A model generated the notes under the pieces. That model was not told the DNA's origin. It searched no databases and worked only from the letters and a program-made list of their open reading frames with translations. From Companilactobacillus nuruki (GTDB lineage: Bacteria; Bacillota; Bacilli; Lactobacillales; Lactobacillaceae), in the NCBI RefSeq assembly GCF_002872255.1, contig NZ_NIPR01000008.1, positions 46,202 to 110,201 on the forward strand: a stretch of 64,000 nucleotides of DNA, read 5' to 3'. This document shows, one piece after another, positions 24,652 to 34,550 of the stretch; the stretch's first letter is position 1; the number at the start of each line of letters is the position of its first letter. The position numbers and the translations under genes were made by a program.

Positions 24652-24881
24652 TTTTACGAAATAAAGTAATCGATTACAAAAAACATTGAGAGAAATATCA
24701 CAAGTTATGTTTTTAAGCTAAAGATCAAATAAATAAAAACTATATACAATTAATTGATCCTGATTACAAAACTATTACAGAAAACCATCCTAACTGATTT
24801 TTCTTATTATGGCTGTAATATGTTTGTTACATTCATCTTGTATAGTGACATCTGGTAAACATAAAACCGGGGAGAGATTAG
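24652..24881. other. Divergent control region of the FMN reductase and 3D-domain genes
   Basis: Contains no gene. Notable are the perfect 12-bp palindrome GTAATCGATTAC (24666-24677), the dyad TGTAA-N8-TTACA (24814-24831) and a likely -10 TATAGT (24841-24846) about 35 bases before the secreted-protein start. No clear -35 box. Confidence 0.4.
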
Positions 24882-25541
24882 TTGCTAAAGCAAATTAAAT
24901 TAGATGCAATACTTATTTTGGCTTTGATAGTTACAGGGGGAATGGGATATTCTGTTGCCTATGCCGCAGATTCAACATCAACTCAAATAAGTAATACAAC
25001 AGATTTTCAAAAAACATTAACCAATTTGAAAAACAAAACAGTTAATGGTGCTGCTTATACGCTAAATAAAAAAGTATCTTTATCAGGCAATAAGGAATTT
25101 ATGCCTGGAATCGAGCACAGTGAAAAGGATCCAAATATGGGTGACGTCACTTCGAACCAAGAAGTAGACCATGCACCAATCCAAGTTTCACAACCAGAAC
25201 AGATTGAAGAATCTCAGCAAGCTATTACACAAGCTGCTGCAGAGCCACCAGTAGAAATGCAATCTACAGGTAAAAATGTTGGTACATTCAAAATTAGTTT
25301 TTATGATCCTGCTGTTTTAGGATCAGATATGGGCTATTCAGGAGTTGCTACCAATTTAGGAGTAATTCCTCGTGGTTCTCAATTAAAGATCACTACAGCT
25401 CAAGGAGATGTCTATTATCGAACTGTTAACGATACAGGGACATTTGCCTATGATAATCCTTACCAAATTGATATGGCAATGCCTAACAGTATGATTCCTT
25501 CATATGGAATAACAAGTGCTACCGTTGAAATCATTGGGTAA
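24882..25541 (+). CDS. Secreted 3D (RlpA-like) domain protein
   Basis: 219 residues. A signal peptide is visible: basic start (LKQIKLD), hydrophobic core and cleavage-like AYAAD near residue 30. A low-complexity linker rich in Q, E and S follows, then a C-terminal 3D/double-psi beta-barrel domain (about 135-219: KISFYDP, IPRGSQLKI, VNDTGTFAYDN, QIDMAMP). This domain occurs in cell-wall hydrolase-like proteins of the RlpA/MltA type; the Asp residues DTG and QIDM are the conserved ones. Probably a wall-associated, possibly peptidoglycan-active protein. The start is a TTG behind GGGGAGAG at 24869-24876; no ATG is suitably placed. Confidence 0.75.
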   Translation: MLKQIKLDAILILALIVTGGMGYSVAYAADSTSTQISNTTDFQKTLTNLKNKTVNGAAYTLNKKVSLSGNKEFMPGIEHSEKDPNMGDVTSNQEVDHAPIQVSQPEQIEESQQAITQAAAEPPVEMQSTGKNVGTFKISFYDPAVLGSDMGYSGVATNLGVIPRGSQLKITTAQGDVYYRTVNDTGTFAYDNPYQIDMAMPNSMIPSYGITSATVEIIG

Positions 25542-25547
25542 GAAGTG

Positions 25548-25596
25548 AAAAAAGCTAGTCAAGTTAACTAAAAACGTTAACTAGGCTAGCTTTTTT
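25548..25596. terminator. Bidirectional terminator between the 3D protein and the OPA transporter
   Basis: AAAAAAGCTAG (25548-25558) pairs with 25586-25596, with an inner GTTAAC stem; A- and T-runs allow use on both strands for the two convergent genes. Confidence 0.8.
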
Positions 25597-25607
25597 ATTT
25601 AAAAGAT

Positions 25608-26990
25608 TTATTTAGCCAATTGTTGATGGATACGCTTTTCCTCACCAATAGCAATTATAGCCAAAACAATGATACTTAATACTACGGCAATGTAGAAAAC
25701 GATAAATGTATCGTTCCAACCATGTAAATTCATCCCAAATAGTGATAAACCATTTGCCTTAGGATCAGCAATAGCAGCGAATCCAACTTGAGCCATTAGA
25801 TCACCAAAGATATATGCAAATGTACCAGTTAGACCATCGGAAACATTTAAGGCATTCTTGGGAACAAAACTAATAACCGAAACACCAATCAACAATTGAG
25901 GTCCGTAAATTAACATTCCTAAGAAGAATAAAGAAGTATTGATCATCATAGGGGTTGTTCCATAACGATAGCCTAGAACGACAAAAGCTGTTAATGCTAG
26001 ACAGATGATAGAAACGATTGCTCTACGTCCCTTTAATAGATCTGAGAACCATCCCCAAACAACGCTACCAATAATACCGCCAAGCTGGAATAACAAAAGA
26101 GTGTTAGCACCTTGAGCAACAGTAAAGTGCAATTGTTGGACAGTATATAATGGAGCCCAGTTAACAATACCAATTCTAACAACATAGACAAAAACATTAG
26201 CAATACAAAGTAACCAAACCCAAGGACTCTTCATAACGAAAGTCTTGAAAATAGTCCATTTGCTCATCTTTGCAGCGGATTGATCCGCTTTTGAAATATT
26301 TTCACCGAAGATGACCTCGCTAGAATCCCAACCTAATTCTTGAGGATCATCAGCACCAAAGAATAGTCCCCAGAAACCGACAATCAAACCAATAATAGCA
26401 GGAAAAATAAACATACCACCAACATTTCCAGCAAAAAGATGATTAGCTCCCCAAAGTGCGATAACACCAGCAACAGCACCACCAAATTCATGAGAAATGT
26501 TCCAAATACCGATATAGCGACCACGAGTAGTAGTAGTTGTCCAACGTGAGATAGTTGAAAGTGAAGCTGAACCACCAGGTGATTGGAAAATACCGTTCAA
26601 TGACCAAAGAACCAAAATTAATCCTACTGGTGCTTGATTCATCAATAAAGCAACACCGATGATTAAAGTCACAACGGCGGCTAAAATCAAAAGAAATGAC
26701 ATAAACCGCTTAGTATTTTTACCATCAACCACATAACCTAGAACAGTTTTACCAATTCCGTAGGCTAATGAAAAACCATATCCGATCCAACCTAAAGCAG
26801 TTGTAGAGATACCTTGCTTAACCAATAAAGGTTGAGCCGCAGAAAGGTTGTTACGAATCAAATACATACAGAAATAAACAAAGAAAACGACCAAGAAAGA
26901 TTTTAGGAATTCCCTGAACCAACGACTCTTTTGTTCGTCGATTGATAATCCTAATTTAGCAGGTCGTTTCAAATCAAAATAATGTAACAT
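25608..26990 (-). CDS. Organophosphate:phosphate antiporter (GlpT/UhpT family)
   Basis: 460-residue major facilitator of the OPA family with 12 spans. The two phosphate-binding arginines of GlpT/UhpT fall at R46 (YLIRNNLSAAQP) and R272 (VYVVRIGIVNWAP), and NISHEFGG (H167) matches the conserved helix 5 His. It should exchange internal phosphate for glycerol-3-phosphate or a hexose phosphate; which one cannot be decided. SD AAGGGGATG precedes the start. An 18-bp perfect palindrome lies about 55 bases upstream (27043-27060), so a LacI-type repressor is likely. Confidence 0.85.
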   Translation of the reverse strand: MLHYFDLKRPAKLGLSIDEQKSRWFREFLKSFLVVFFVYFCMYLIRNNLSAAQPLLVKQGISTTALGWIGYGFSLAYGIGKTVLGYVVDGKNTKRFMSFLLILAAVVTLIIGVALLMNQAPVGLILVLWSLNGIFQSPGGSASLSTISRWTTTTTRGRYIGIWNISHEFGGAVAGVIALWGANHLFAGNVGGMFIFPAIIGLIVGFWGLFFGADDPQELGWDSSEVIFGENISKADQSAAKMSKWTIFKTFVMKSPWVWLLCIANVFVYVVRIGIVNWAPLYTVQQLHFTVAQGANTLLLFQLGGIIGSVVWGWFSDLLKGRRAIVSIICLALTAFVVLGYRYGTTPMMINTSLFFLGMLIYGPQLLIGVSVISFVPKNALNVSDGLTGTFAYIFGDLMAQVGFAAIADPKANGLSLFGMNLHGWNDTFIVFYIAVVLSIIVLAIIAIGEEKRIHQQLAK

Positions 26991-27042
26991 TTAAAACATC
27001 CCCTTAGTACATATAATAGTTTGATTCTTCTTTATTCTAGTT

Positions 27043-27060
27043 TATCGAACCGGTTCGATA
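27043..27060. promoter_or_regulatory. Perfect 18-bp palindrome, LacI-type operator candidate
   Basis: TATCGAACCGGTTCGATA is fully symmetric with a central CG-type step, typical of LacI/GalR-family operators. It lies between the divergent OPA transporter (start 26990) and MDR oxidoreductase (start 27159). Confidence 0.6.
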
Positions 27061-27158
27061 CCAAGGAGTAATTAAATTAATATATATAATGGATAAAAAT
27101 TTAATCCTTATCTTAATTATTGTAAAATTAATTTAGTTAAAAAAAGAAGGTTAGACAA

Positions 27159-28154
27159 ATGAAGGCATTCGGTGTAATAAATGACAAGATAGATAGTTTT
27201 GTAGAATTTGATAAGCCTAAAGAAACTCCCACTGGCAGAGATCTTTTGGTAAAAATATCCGGAATAGCAATTAATCCAGTTGATATTGCTACTAGAAAGA
27301 AGATTGCTGATAAATTGGTAGATCCTAAAATTCTAGGATATGATGGTTATGGAATTGTTGATGCAGTGGGTTCAGAAGTTAAGAACTTCAAAATAGGCGA
27401 TAAAGTCTTTTTTGCAGGAGACTATACGCGTGATGGCTCATATCAAGAATATGAAATTATCGATGAACGAATCGTAGCACATGCTCCAAAGAAAACATCT
27501 ATTGAAAAAAGTGTTGCTATGCCACTGGTAACTCTGACTGCTAGTGAGTTATTATTTGAAAAGTTGCAAATTAATCCTGCATCTGATAATCGTGATAAAA
27601 CAATTTTGATTATCAATGGTGCTGGAGGAGTTGGTTCAATTGCGACACAGTTAGCTCATTTATCAGGTCTCAAGGTAGTAGCTACAGCTTCAACAGAAGA
27701 AAAAGTAAATTGGGTAAAAGACTTGGGTGCAGATTTAGTGGTAAATCACCATCATGATTTAATAAAGCAAGTTCATGATTTGGGAATTAAAAATATTGAT
27801 TATATTCTTGGATTGAGTAATAACGATCCACATTGGGATGAAATTGTGGAGTTAATCAAACCATTTGGAACTTTTGCAACAATTACCAATTTGCGGGAAT
27901 CACAGATTGAAGACTTGAAACAAAAGTCAGTTAATTTTGCTTGGGAATGGATGTTTACTAAAGCCAAATTCAAATTAGATTCAATGTCTGATCAAGGTGC
28001 TTATTTGGAGAAATTAGCAGATGGATTAGATAGTGGAATGATTTGTTCTACTGTTACTAAGGTGTTTAATGGTTTTAATTTAGAGAATATAAAGAAGGCC
28101 ACGGAATTAGTTGAGGGTGGTCATATGATGGGAAAAGTTGTTGTTAAGGTATAA
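27159..28154 (+). CDS. Zinc-independent MDR-family alcohol dehydrogenase/quinone oxidoreductase
   Basis: 331-residue medium-chain dehydrogenase/reductase: GroES-like N-domain (INPVDIATRKK; LGYDGYGIVDAVG near residue 60) and Rossmann domain with INGAGGVGSIATQLA near 150. The structural-zinc cysteine cluster is absent and no clear catalytic zinc ligands are seen, which points to the quinone reductase/zeta-crystallin-like branch using NADPH. Substrate unknown. AGAAGG lies upstream of the ATG; a terminator follows, so it is a single-gene unit, divergent from the OPA transporter. Confidence 0.82.
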   Translation: MKAFGVINDKIDSFVEFDKPKETPTGRDLLVKISGIAINPVDIATRKKIADKLVDPKILGYDGYGIVDAVGSEVKNFKIGDKVFFAGDYTRDGSYQEYEIIDERIVAHAPKKTSIEKSVAMPLVTLTASELLFEKLQINPASDNRDKTILIINGAGGVGSIATQLAHLSGLKVVATASTEEKVNWVKDLGADLVVNHHHDLIKQVHDLGIKNIDYILGLSNNDPHWDEIVELIKPFGTFATITNLRESQIEDLKQKSVNFAWEWMFTKAKFKLDSMSDQGAYLEKLADGLDSGMICSTVTKVFNGFNLENIKKATELVEGGHMMGKVVVKV

Positions 28155-28165
28155 AAAAATAATTT

Positions 28166-28206
28166 AATCGTTTGTGAGAAATTTATCTCATAAACGATTT
28201 TTTTTA
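28166..28206 (+). terminator. Terminator of the MDR oxidoreductase gene
   Basis: AATCGTTTGTGAGA pairs with TCTCATAAACGATT around a 6-base loop, followed by eight T. Confidence 0.8.
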
Positions 28207-28243
28207 TACTTTTATGGAAACTGATGATAAAATTTGAAATAAT

Positions 28244-28287
28244 ATGACAAAAAATGAAAAATGATGATATAATAGAAAACGTTTACA
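28244..28287 (+). promoter_or_regulatory. Promoter of the sugar isomerase operon with cre-like operator
   Basis: -35 ATGACA (28244-28249), 18-base spacer, extended -10 TGATATAAT (hexamer 28268-28273). Immediately downstream AGAAAACGTTTACA (28274-28287) matches the cre consensus except for its first base, and also resembles sites at 33053 and 33099. Placed over the start of transcription, it should act as a roadblock for CcpA or the local LacI regulator. Confidence 0.7.
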
Positions 28288-28300
28288 GGAGGTATTCAAA

Positions 28301-29236
28301 ATGTTGAAATTAGCAACACGCATCAATTCTTTTTTACCGGTCAATGATAATGACATGGATAAGGTATTTAACCAATTTCAAGAATTAGGATTAGGATATG
28401 TGGACCTTAATTATCCTGAACATGTGAGAGGATTTAGTCCATTGAAAATGAAAACACTCTTAGAGTCACATGACTTAAAACTTAATGGTGTGGCCTTAAG
28501 ATTTAAAGATGATTTTTTGAATGGTGACTTGGGAAATGCCGACGAAGGTCTTGCGAAGGAAGCAGTAGATTTGTGCAAGTCAGCTGCTGATTATTGTAGA
28601 GATGTTGGTGGTCACGTTGTCACTATTTGGATGGCACATGATGGATTTGATTATAATTTTCAAATAGATTATTCAAAAACTTGGAATCGATTGAAAAAGT
28701 CTTTTCAAGAAATTGCAGATTATGCACCAGATTTAAAAATTAGTATTGAGTACAAGCCTTTTCAACCTAGGGCATATGCCTTTATTGATTCAATGGGAAT
28801 CACAGGGATGATGATAAGTGAAATTGATCGAAAGAATATTGGTGTTACTTTGGATTATTGTCATATGTTAATGAAGCATGAGAATCCGGCTTTTGCTGCT
28901 GATATATTTGGTACTCGGAAAAAACTTTTTGGGATACATATTAATGACGGTTATGGTTTGAACGATGATGGATTAATGGTAGGAACTGCTAGCCCATTTA
29001 AGACATTAGAATTTTTATATTATGTAAAGAAACATAATTATGAAGGAATGTTTTATTTTGATACATTTCCAGTTATCGAAAATGCAACTAAAGAATGTCA
29101 AGCAAATATAGAAATGATAAAGAGAATGGATTCTTTGATCGATAATATTGGAATAAAGAAAATCAGTGAAGTTATTGAAAAAAATGACGCAATTGAAGCA
29201 CAAAAATTAATGATTGGTTTTTTTAAAGAAAGTTAA
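28301..29236 (+). CDS. Sugar (phosphate) isomerase/epimerase, AP-endonuclease 2-like TIM barrel
   Basis: 311-residue member of the xylose-isomerase-like TIM-barrel family. Metal-binding positions are suggested by SIEYKPFQPRA (Glu), VTLDYCHMLM (Asp, His), LFGIHINDGYG (His, Asp) and MFYFDTFP (Asp), the usual E-D-H-D/E set of isomerases acting on ketoses and aldoses. First gene of an operon with a PTS IIBC, a DeoR regulator and an IIA, so it may isomerise the imported sugar or its phosphate. AGGAGG precedes the ATG. Exact reaction unknown; related to L-rhamnose isomerase/inosose-type enzymes only at fold level. Confidence 0.78.
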   Translation: MLKLATRINSFLPVNDNDMDKVFNQFQELGLGYVDLNYPEHVRGFSPLKMKTLLESHDLKLNGVALRFKDDFLNGDLGNADEGLAKEAVDLCKSAADYCRDVGGHVVTIWMAHDGFDYNFQIDYSKTWNRLKKSFQEIADYAPDLKISIEYKPFQPRAYAFIDSMGITGMMISEIDRKNIGVTLDYCHMLMKHENPAFAADIFGTRKKLFGIHINDGYGLNDDGLMVGTASPFKTLEFLYYVKKHNYEGMFYFDTFPVIENATKECQANIEMIKRMDSLIDNIGIKKISEVIEKNDAIEAQKLMIGFFKES

Positions 29237-29260
29237 AAACTGACTCTGGGGGAAACAAGC

Positions 29261-30628
29261 ATGAATTATAAAAAAACGGCAGTGGAAATACTAAAGACTG
29301 TCGGTGGAAAAGAAAACATATCTAATATGACTCATTGTGCGACGAGATTACGTTTGAATTTAAAGGACGAATCGATAGTTGACGATGAGAAAGTAAAAAA
29401 GATAGATGGGGTTATTAATGTTGCCCGAGCTGCAGGTCAGTATCAGGTCTTAATTGGTATTGAGGTTCCTAAAGTATATGAGGAATTTGAAAAGGCTGTC
29501 GGTGGAAATGATTCAATATCTGATGATGAATCTTCTAAGTCTGGTAGCGTGATGAGTAATATCTTCTCTGCAATTTCTAGTATTTTTGCACCTTTATTGC
29601 CTGCATTAGCTGGATCGGGAATTTTAAGAGGTATATTGATCCTTTGTGTACAGGTAGGGATAATCAATGAAAAGAGTGGAACATATACTATTCTTTATGC
29701 AACATCAATGAGTGTATTTTATTTCCTACCTATTCTTTTGGCATTTACTTCTGCTAAAAGATTTAAAGCAAGTCCATATTTATCGGCCATTATAGGTGGA
29801 GCATTGCTCTATCCAGATTTTATTAAACTAATGGGAAGTCACGGTAATGGTGCAACAACAACATTTATGAAGATTCCCGTTGTTCTAATGAACTACAATT
29901 CAACCGTGGTTCCTATTATTTTATCTATTTGGGTATTTTCTTATTTGTATAAGTGGCTAGATAAACATGTCACAGAAAATTTAAAATTAGTTGTAGTCCC
30001 ATTAGTTTCTTTAGTCGTTATGATTCCTTTAACAATTATTGTTATTGGTCCACTTGGAGTTTATGGTGGCGAACTGATTGCTGGGGTAGTTAACTGGTCA
30101 ATTATTCATAGCCGTGTGCTTGCCGGTGTTTTAGTTGGCGGGGGTTGGAGTATTTTGGTAAGTTTTGGTATACATTGGGCTGTTAATCCAATAATGATCA
30201 ATAATATTGCAACAGTCGGATATGATTATATTTGTCCTTTAACTTTTGCATGTAATTTTGCAGTAATTGGGGTAACACTTGGTGTTTGGTTAAAGGCACG
30301 TGATATGCAATTGCGCAGTTTTTCATTGACAGGTTTAGTAACAATTGCTCTGTCGGCTATTATTGAACCCACTTTATTTGGATTGTTAGTAAAGAATAGG
30401 AAAATATGGTTGGCACAGATAATTGGCGGAGCCGTTGGCGGTACATATTTAGGATTAATGCACGTTGCTACTAATGCTTTTGTATTTGGAAGCGTTACAA
30501 CATTCCCAGCATTTATAATGAAAAATCAAAATAATTTTATTCAAGCAATGATCGGTTTATTGATTTCATTAGTTGTAGGTGCCATTTTAGCTTATTTATT
30601 CACTAGTCGAGATGAAAAATTAGCATAG
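29261..30628 (+). CDS. PTS EIIBC component, beta-glucoside/glucose superfamily
   Basis: 455-residue membrane permease of the phosphotransferase system. Residues 1-80 are the EIIB domain with phosphorylated C26 in MTHCATRLR; residues about 105-450 are the EIIC domain with about 10 spans, including PLLPALAGSGILRG, FYFLPILLAF and an EPTLFGLLV-type loop (residues 363-371). No IIA domain is fused; a separate IIA is encoded at 31473. Sugar unknown; it belongs to the same subfamily as the fused IIBCA at 35744, so the locus has two related importers. No strong ribosome binding site (GGGGGAAAC upstream). Confidence 0.9.
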   Translation: MNYKKTAVEILKTVGGKENISNMTHCATRLRLNLKDESIVDDEKVKKIDGVINVARAAGQYQVLIGIEVPKVYEEFEKAVGGNDSISDDESSKSGSVMSNIFSAISSIFAPLLPALAGSGILRGILILCVQVGIINEKSGTYTILYATSMSVFYFLPILLAFTSAKRFKASPYLSAIIGGALLYPDFIKLMGSHGNGATTTFMKIPVVLMNYNSTVVPIILSIWVFSYLYKWLDKHVTENLKLVVVPLVSLVVMIPLTIIVIGPLGVYGGELIAGVVNWSIIHSRVLAGVLVGGGWSILVSFGIHWAVNPIMINNIATVGYDYICPLTFACNFAVIGVTLGVWLKARDMQLRSFSLTGLVTIALSAIIEPTLFGLLVKNRKIWLAQIIGGAVGGTYLGLMHVATNAFVFGSVTTFPAFIMKNQNNFIQAMIGLLISLVVGAILAYLFTSRDEKLA

Positions 30629-30666
30629 AAATAATAATTGGTATGGAATTAATGTCGAGTATGGTT

Positions 30667-30675
30667 TGTTATAAT
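30667..30675 (+). promoter_or_regulatory. Extended -10 promoter of the DeoR/IIA genes
   Basis: TGTTATAAT is a perfect TGn-extended -10, about 40 bases before the DeoR start; no good -35. It would give an extra transcript for the regulator and IIA inside the operon. Confidence 0.5.
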
Positions 30676-30715
30676 TACATTAAATAAGTAATAAAAATGT
30701 AAGGAAATGAAGATA

Positions 30716-31462
30716 ATGATTCCGTACGAAAGACAAGAGAAATTATTAGATATATTAAAAAAAAGAAGACTCATAAAAATTGAAGATATTAACAAAGAGA
30801 TCCCAGATGTTTCTTCATCAACAATAAGAAGAGATATTAAAGAGTTAGAAAAGATAGGCAAAGTCGAGTCTATGTATGGTGGTGCAGTTAGATATTTATC
30901 GAATATAGATGAAATACCAATATCTAAAAAATCATTAATTAATAAAAAAGAAAAAGATATTATTGCGACGTTAGCTGCTGATTTAATAAATGATGGAGAT
31001 AATGTCTATGTTGATTCAGGTTCGAATGGATCAATTTTATTGGAAAAAATAATTCAAAAAAATATTACGATTTACACGACTAATACAAATATATTTAGAC
31101 AAAATTGGGATGTTCTTAATGCAGAGATAGTTGTAATAGGAGGATCGTATAATCCTATTACATCCTCTCTTAGTGGTTCATTTACTGAGGATGGACTTAA
31201 AAATATTTTTTTTGATGAATCGTTTATTGGAACAAATGGGATAGATCCTAAAAACGGTGTAACGACTCCTAATATATCGGAAGCAGTAAAAAAGAGAATC
31301 GTCAAAGAACATTCAAGAAAGACTTACGTATTATGCGATAATAGTAAATTTTATCAGACGGCAAATGTGAGGGCGTTTGGTATTTCAGAAGCTACTATTA
31401 TAACTAACAAGATCGACAAGGAACTTGAAGAATATACTCAATTTATTGTGCCTAAAGAATAA
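30716..31462 (+). CDS. DeoR-family transcriptional regulator
   Basis: 248-residue DeoR-type repressor: N-terminal helix-turn-helix (RQEKLLDILKKRRLIKIEDI, then SSSTIRRDIKELEKIGKV) and C-terminal DeoRC sensor with the family loops VYVDSGSNGS, TTNTNIF, VIGGSYNP and FIGTNGID, which bind phosphorylated sugars. I chose ATG 30716 (MIPYERQ) because AAGGA at 30701-30705 is ten bases upstream; ATG 30707 is only one base from it. It lies between the PTS IIBC and IIA genes and probably controls this operon, in addition to the LacI regulator. Confidence 0.82.
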   Translation: MIPYERQEKLLDILKKRRLIKIEDINKEIPDVSSSTIRRDIKELEKIGKVESMYGGAVRYLSNIDEIPISKKSLINKKEKDIIATLAADLINDGDNVYVDSGSNGSILLEKIIQKNITIYTTNTNIFRQNWDVLNAEIVVIGGSYNPITSSLSGSFTEDGLKNIFFDESFIGTNGIDPKNGVTTPNISEAVKKRIVKEHSRKTYVLCDNSKFYQTANVRAFGISEATIITNKIDKELEEYTQFIVPKE

Positions 31463-31472
31463 AGGTGTAAGA

Positions 31473-31937
31473 ATGAATTTATTTTCAAAAAAAGAAAGTT
31501 TATTTTCACCTGTTGACGGTATTGTTAAATCTATTACTGAAACAAATGACGAATTGTTTGCCACAAAGTCGATGGGGGATGGATTTGTTGTGATTCCGAC
31601 AGCAAATGAAATTTATAGTCCAATAAGTGGAACCGTCGTTGCAGTGTTTCCAACAAAACATGCTATAAGTTTAAAAAAAGGAAAAATGAAATTCTTGCTC
31701 CACTTAGGAATTGATACAGTGGAGTTAAATGGAGAAGGTTTTGATATTAAAGTTTCTTCTGGGGATATTGTTAATGAAAAAATGCTGTTAGGTACCGTGG
31801 ACTTTGATTTTGTAAAAAGATCTAATAAGGCTACAGATGTTGTATTTGTTTGTACCAATCTAAAGGAAAAACAGCAAGTTAATTTATCTACTTTGAAAGA
31901 GGTTAATCACTCTGAAAAGGTGGGTTTTATAGAATAA
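31473..31937 (+). CDS. PTS EIIA component, glucose type
   Basis: 154-residue free-standing EIIA of the Crr/glucose type. Phosphorylated His is H77 in FLLHLGIDTVELNG and its partner H63 is in TKHAISLKKG; SPVDGIVKSI opens the fold and SMGDGFVVIP follows. It should relay phosphate from HPr to the EIIBC at 29261, and possibly also to other EIIBC proteins. ATG 31473 is preceded by AAAGGTG; the gene starts ten bases after the DeoR stop, so they are co-transcribed. Ends at the terminator 31936-31970. Confidence 0.9.
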   Translation: MNLFSKKESLFSPVDGIVKSITETNDELFATKSMGDGFVVIPTANEIYSPISGTVVAVFPTKHAISLKKGKMKFLLHLGIDTVELNGEGFDIKVSSGDIVNEKMLLGTVDFDFVKRSNKATDVVFVCTNLKEKQQVNLSTLKEVNHSEKVGFIE

Positions 31938-31970
31938 AAAAAGAGTAATCATATTTGATTACTCTTTTTT
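31936..31970. terminator. Bidirectional terminator between IIA and LacI genes
   Basis: A-run plus GAGTAATCA (to 31951) pairs with TGATTACTC plus T-run (31956-31970), loop of four; serves both convergent genes. Confidence 0.85.
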
Positions 31971-31971
31971 C

Positions 31972-32973
31972 TTATAAACTAGAATCTCGTTGTATAAGTT
32001 TTACGGGTATAGTAATTGATTCACCAGTAATTGCTGTATGGTCTATTAGACCAATTATATTATCAACAGTAACTTGGGCAATCTTATCAGTATCTTGTTT
32101 TACAGAAGACAATGTAGGATAAGAATGAATATCTTGTGGTTCGTCATCGAATCCGATGATTTTTATATCTTTAGGAATTTCTTTTCCTAATCTTAATAAT
32201 GATGATAATACATTTGTAGCAATTGAATCGTTTATTGCAAAGAATCCATCAATTTGAGGATTCTCTTTTAGTAAAAGGTCAATAGCATTTGTCGAATCAT
32301 TCGTGGTGATGACTATTTGATTTCTAGAAGAATCGAAATCTAATCCATTTTTGCTTAATGCATCTTTGAAACCATTCAAACGATCAACGGCAGAGGAGGA
32401 TGAACGGTTATGAGAAGCAATTATAGGAAATTTACACCCAGCCTGAAAAAGAGAATTCGTCGCATCAAAAGCTCCTTGATAGTGATCAGATCCAATAAAT
32501 ACTGTATTACTTCGATCCTTTGGTTTTCTATCGATACATACAAAGGGTATTTTATTAGGGGAGTTTAGTTTACTAATATCGAAAGCTTTTGCTCCAGAAA
32601 TAATTATTAATCCGTCTACACCTTTACTTTCAAGCATTTTTAAATAAGCCAATTCCTTGTTTTCGTCACGAGCAGTATTACAGATAAATGTTGAATAGCC
32701 ACGATTAAATAAAATCTTTTCGATTTTTTGGACAACATTTGCAAAGAAATAATTACTTATATCTGGCACCAAGATTCCAACAGAAAATGATTTATTCATT
32801 CTTAAATTTTTAGCACTAAAATTAGTTTGGTAACCAGTCTTTTTTATAACTTTTAATACTTTTTTTCTAGTCTCTTCAGAAAATCTCCCGTTGTTATTTA
32901 TTACTCGGGAAACAGTTGCAACCGAGACGCCACTAAGTTCTGCAATATCTTTGATTGAATATTTTTTATTCAT
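31972..32973 (-). CDS. LacI-family transcriptional repressor
   Basis: 333-residue LacI/GalR regulator. The helix-turn-helix and hinge are at residues 4-60 (SIKDIAELSGVSVATVSRVI, NFSAKNLR), followed by the periplasmic-binding-like sensor (VGILVPDISNYFFANVV, VDGLIIISG, IGFDDEPQ, PTLSSVKQD). It lies between two sugar operons and is divergent from the GH1 gene; the shared region carries LacI-class operators (33053-33112), and a related site precedes the operon at 28301. A local repressor for the whole 28.3-37.6 kb regulon is the best reading. SD AAGGAA precedes the ATG. Confidence 0.87.
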   Translation of the reverse strand: MNKKYSIKDIAELSGVSVATVSRVINNNGRFSEETRKKVLKVIKKTGYQTNFSAKNLRMNKSFSVGILVPDISNYFFANVVQKIEKILFNRGYSTFICNTARDENKELAYLKMLESKGVDGLIIISGAKAFDISKLNSPNKIPFVCIDRKPKDRSNTVFIGSDHYQGAFDATNSLFQAGCKFPIIASHNRSSSSAVDRLNGFKDALSKNGLDFDSSRNQIVITTNDSTNAIDLLLKENPQIDGFFAINDSIATNVLSSLLRLGKEIPKDIKIIGFDDEPQDIHSYPTLSSVKQDTDKIAQVTVDNIIGLIDHTAITGESITIPVKLIQRDSSL

Positions 32974-33052
32974 ATAAAATTCCTTAGTTTCAATGTTTTC
33001 TTACTAAAATAGTCTGTCATAATTTAAGTAATTGTTCAAATATTAATGTTTT

Positions 33053-34512
<1,460 letters not shown>

Positions 34513-34538
34513 TTTTTGAGTAATCGTTTTCTCAAAAA
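34513..34538. promoter_or_regulatory. 26-bp palindrome with operator word before alsE-like gene
   Basis: TTTTTGAG (34513-34520) and CTCAAAAA (34531-34538) flank a 10-base core; the segment 34520-34534 is the exact inverse of TGAGAAAACGATTAC at 33098. It may be an internal operator, a weak attenuator after the GH1 gene, or both; its right arm runs into the AAAAAGGAG ribosome binding site of the next gene. Confidence 0.6.
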
Positions 34539-34550
34539 GGAGATTTTTTT

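Noticed and set aside
33009..33020. AAAATAGTCTGTCAT resembling the left arm of the hairpin repeat
   Set aside because: Only the first 11 bases agree and no right arm follows; probably chance.
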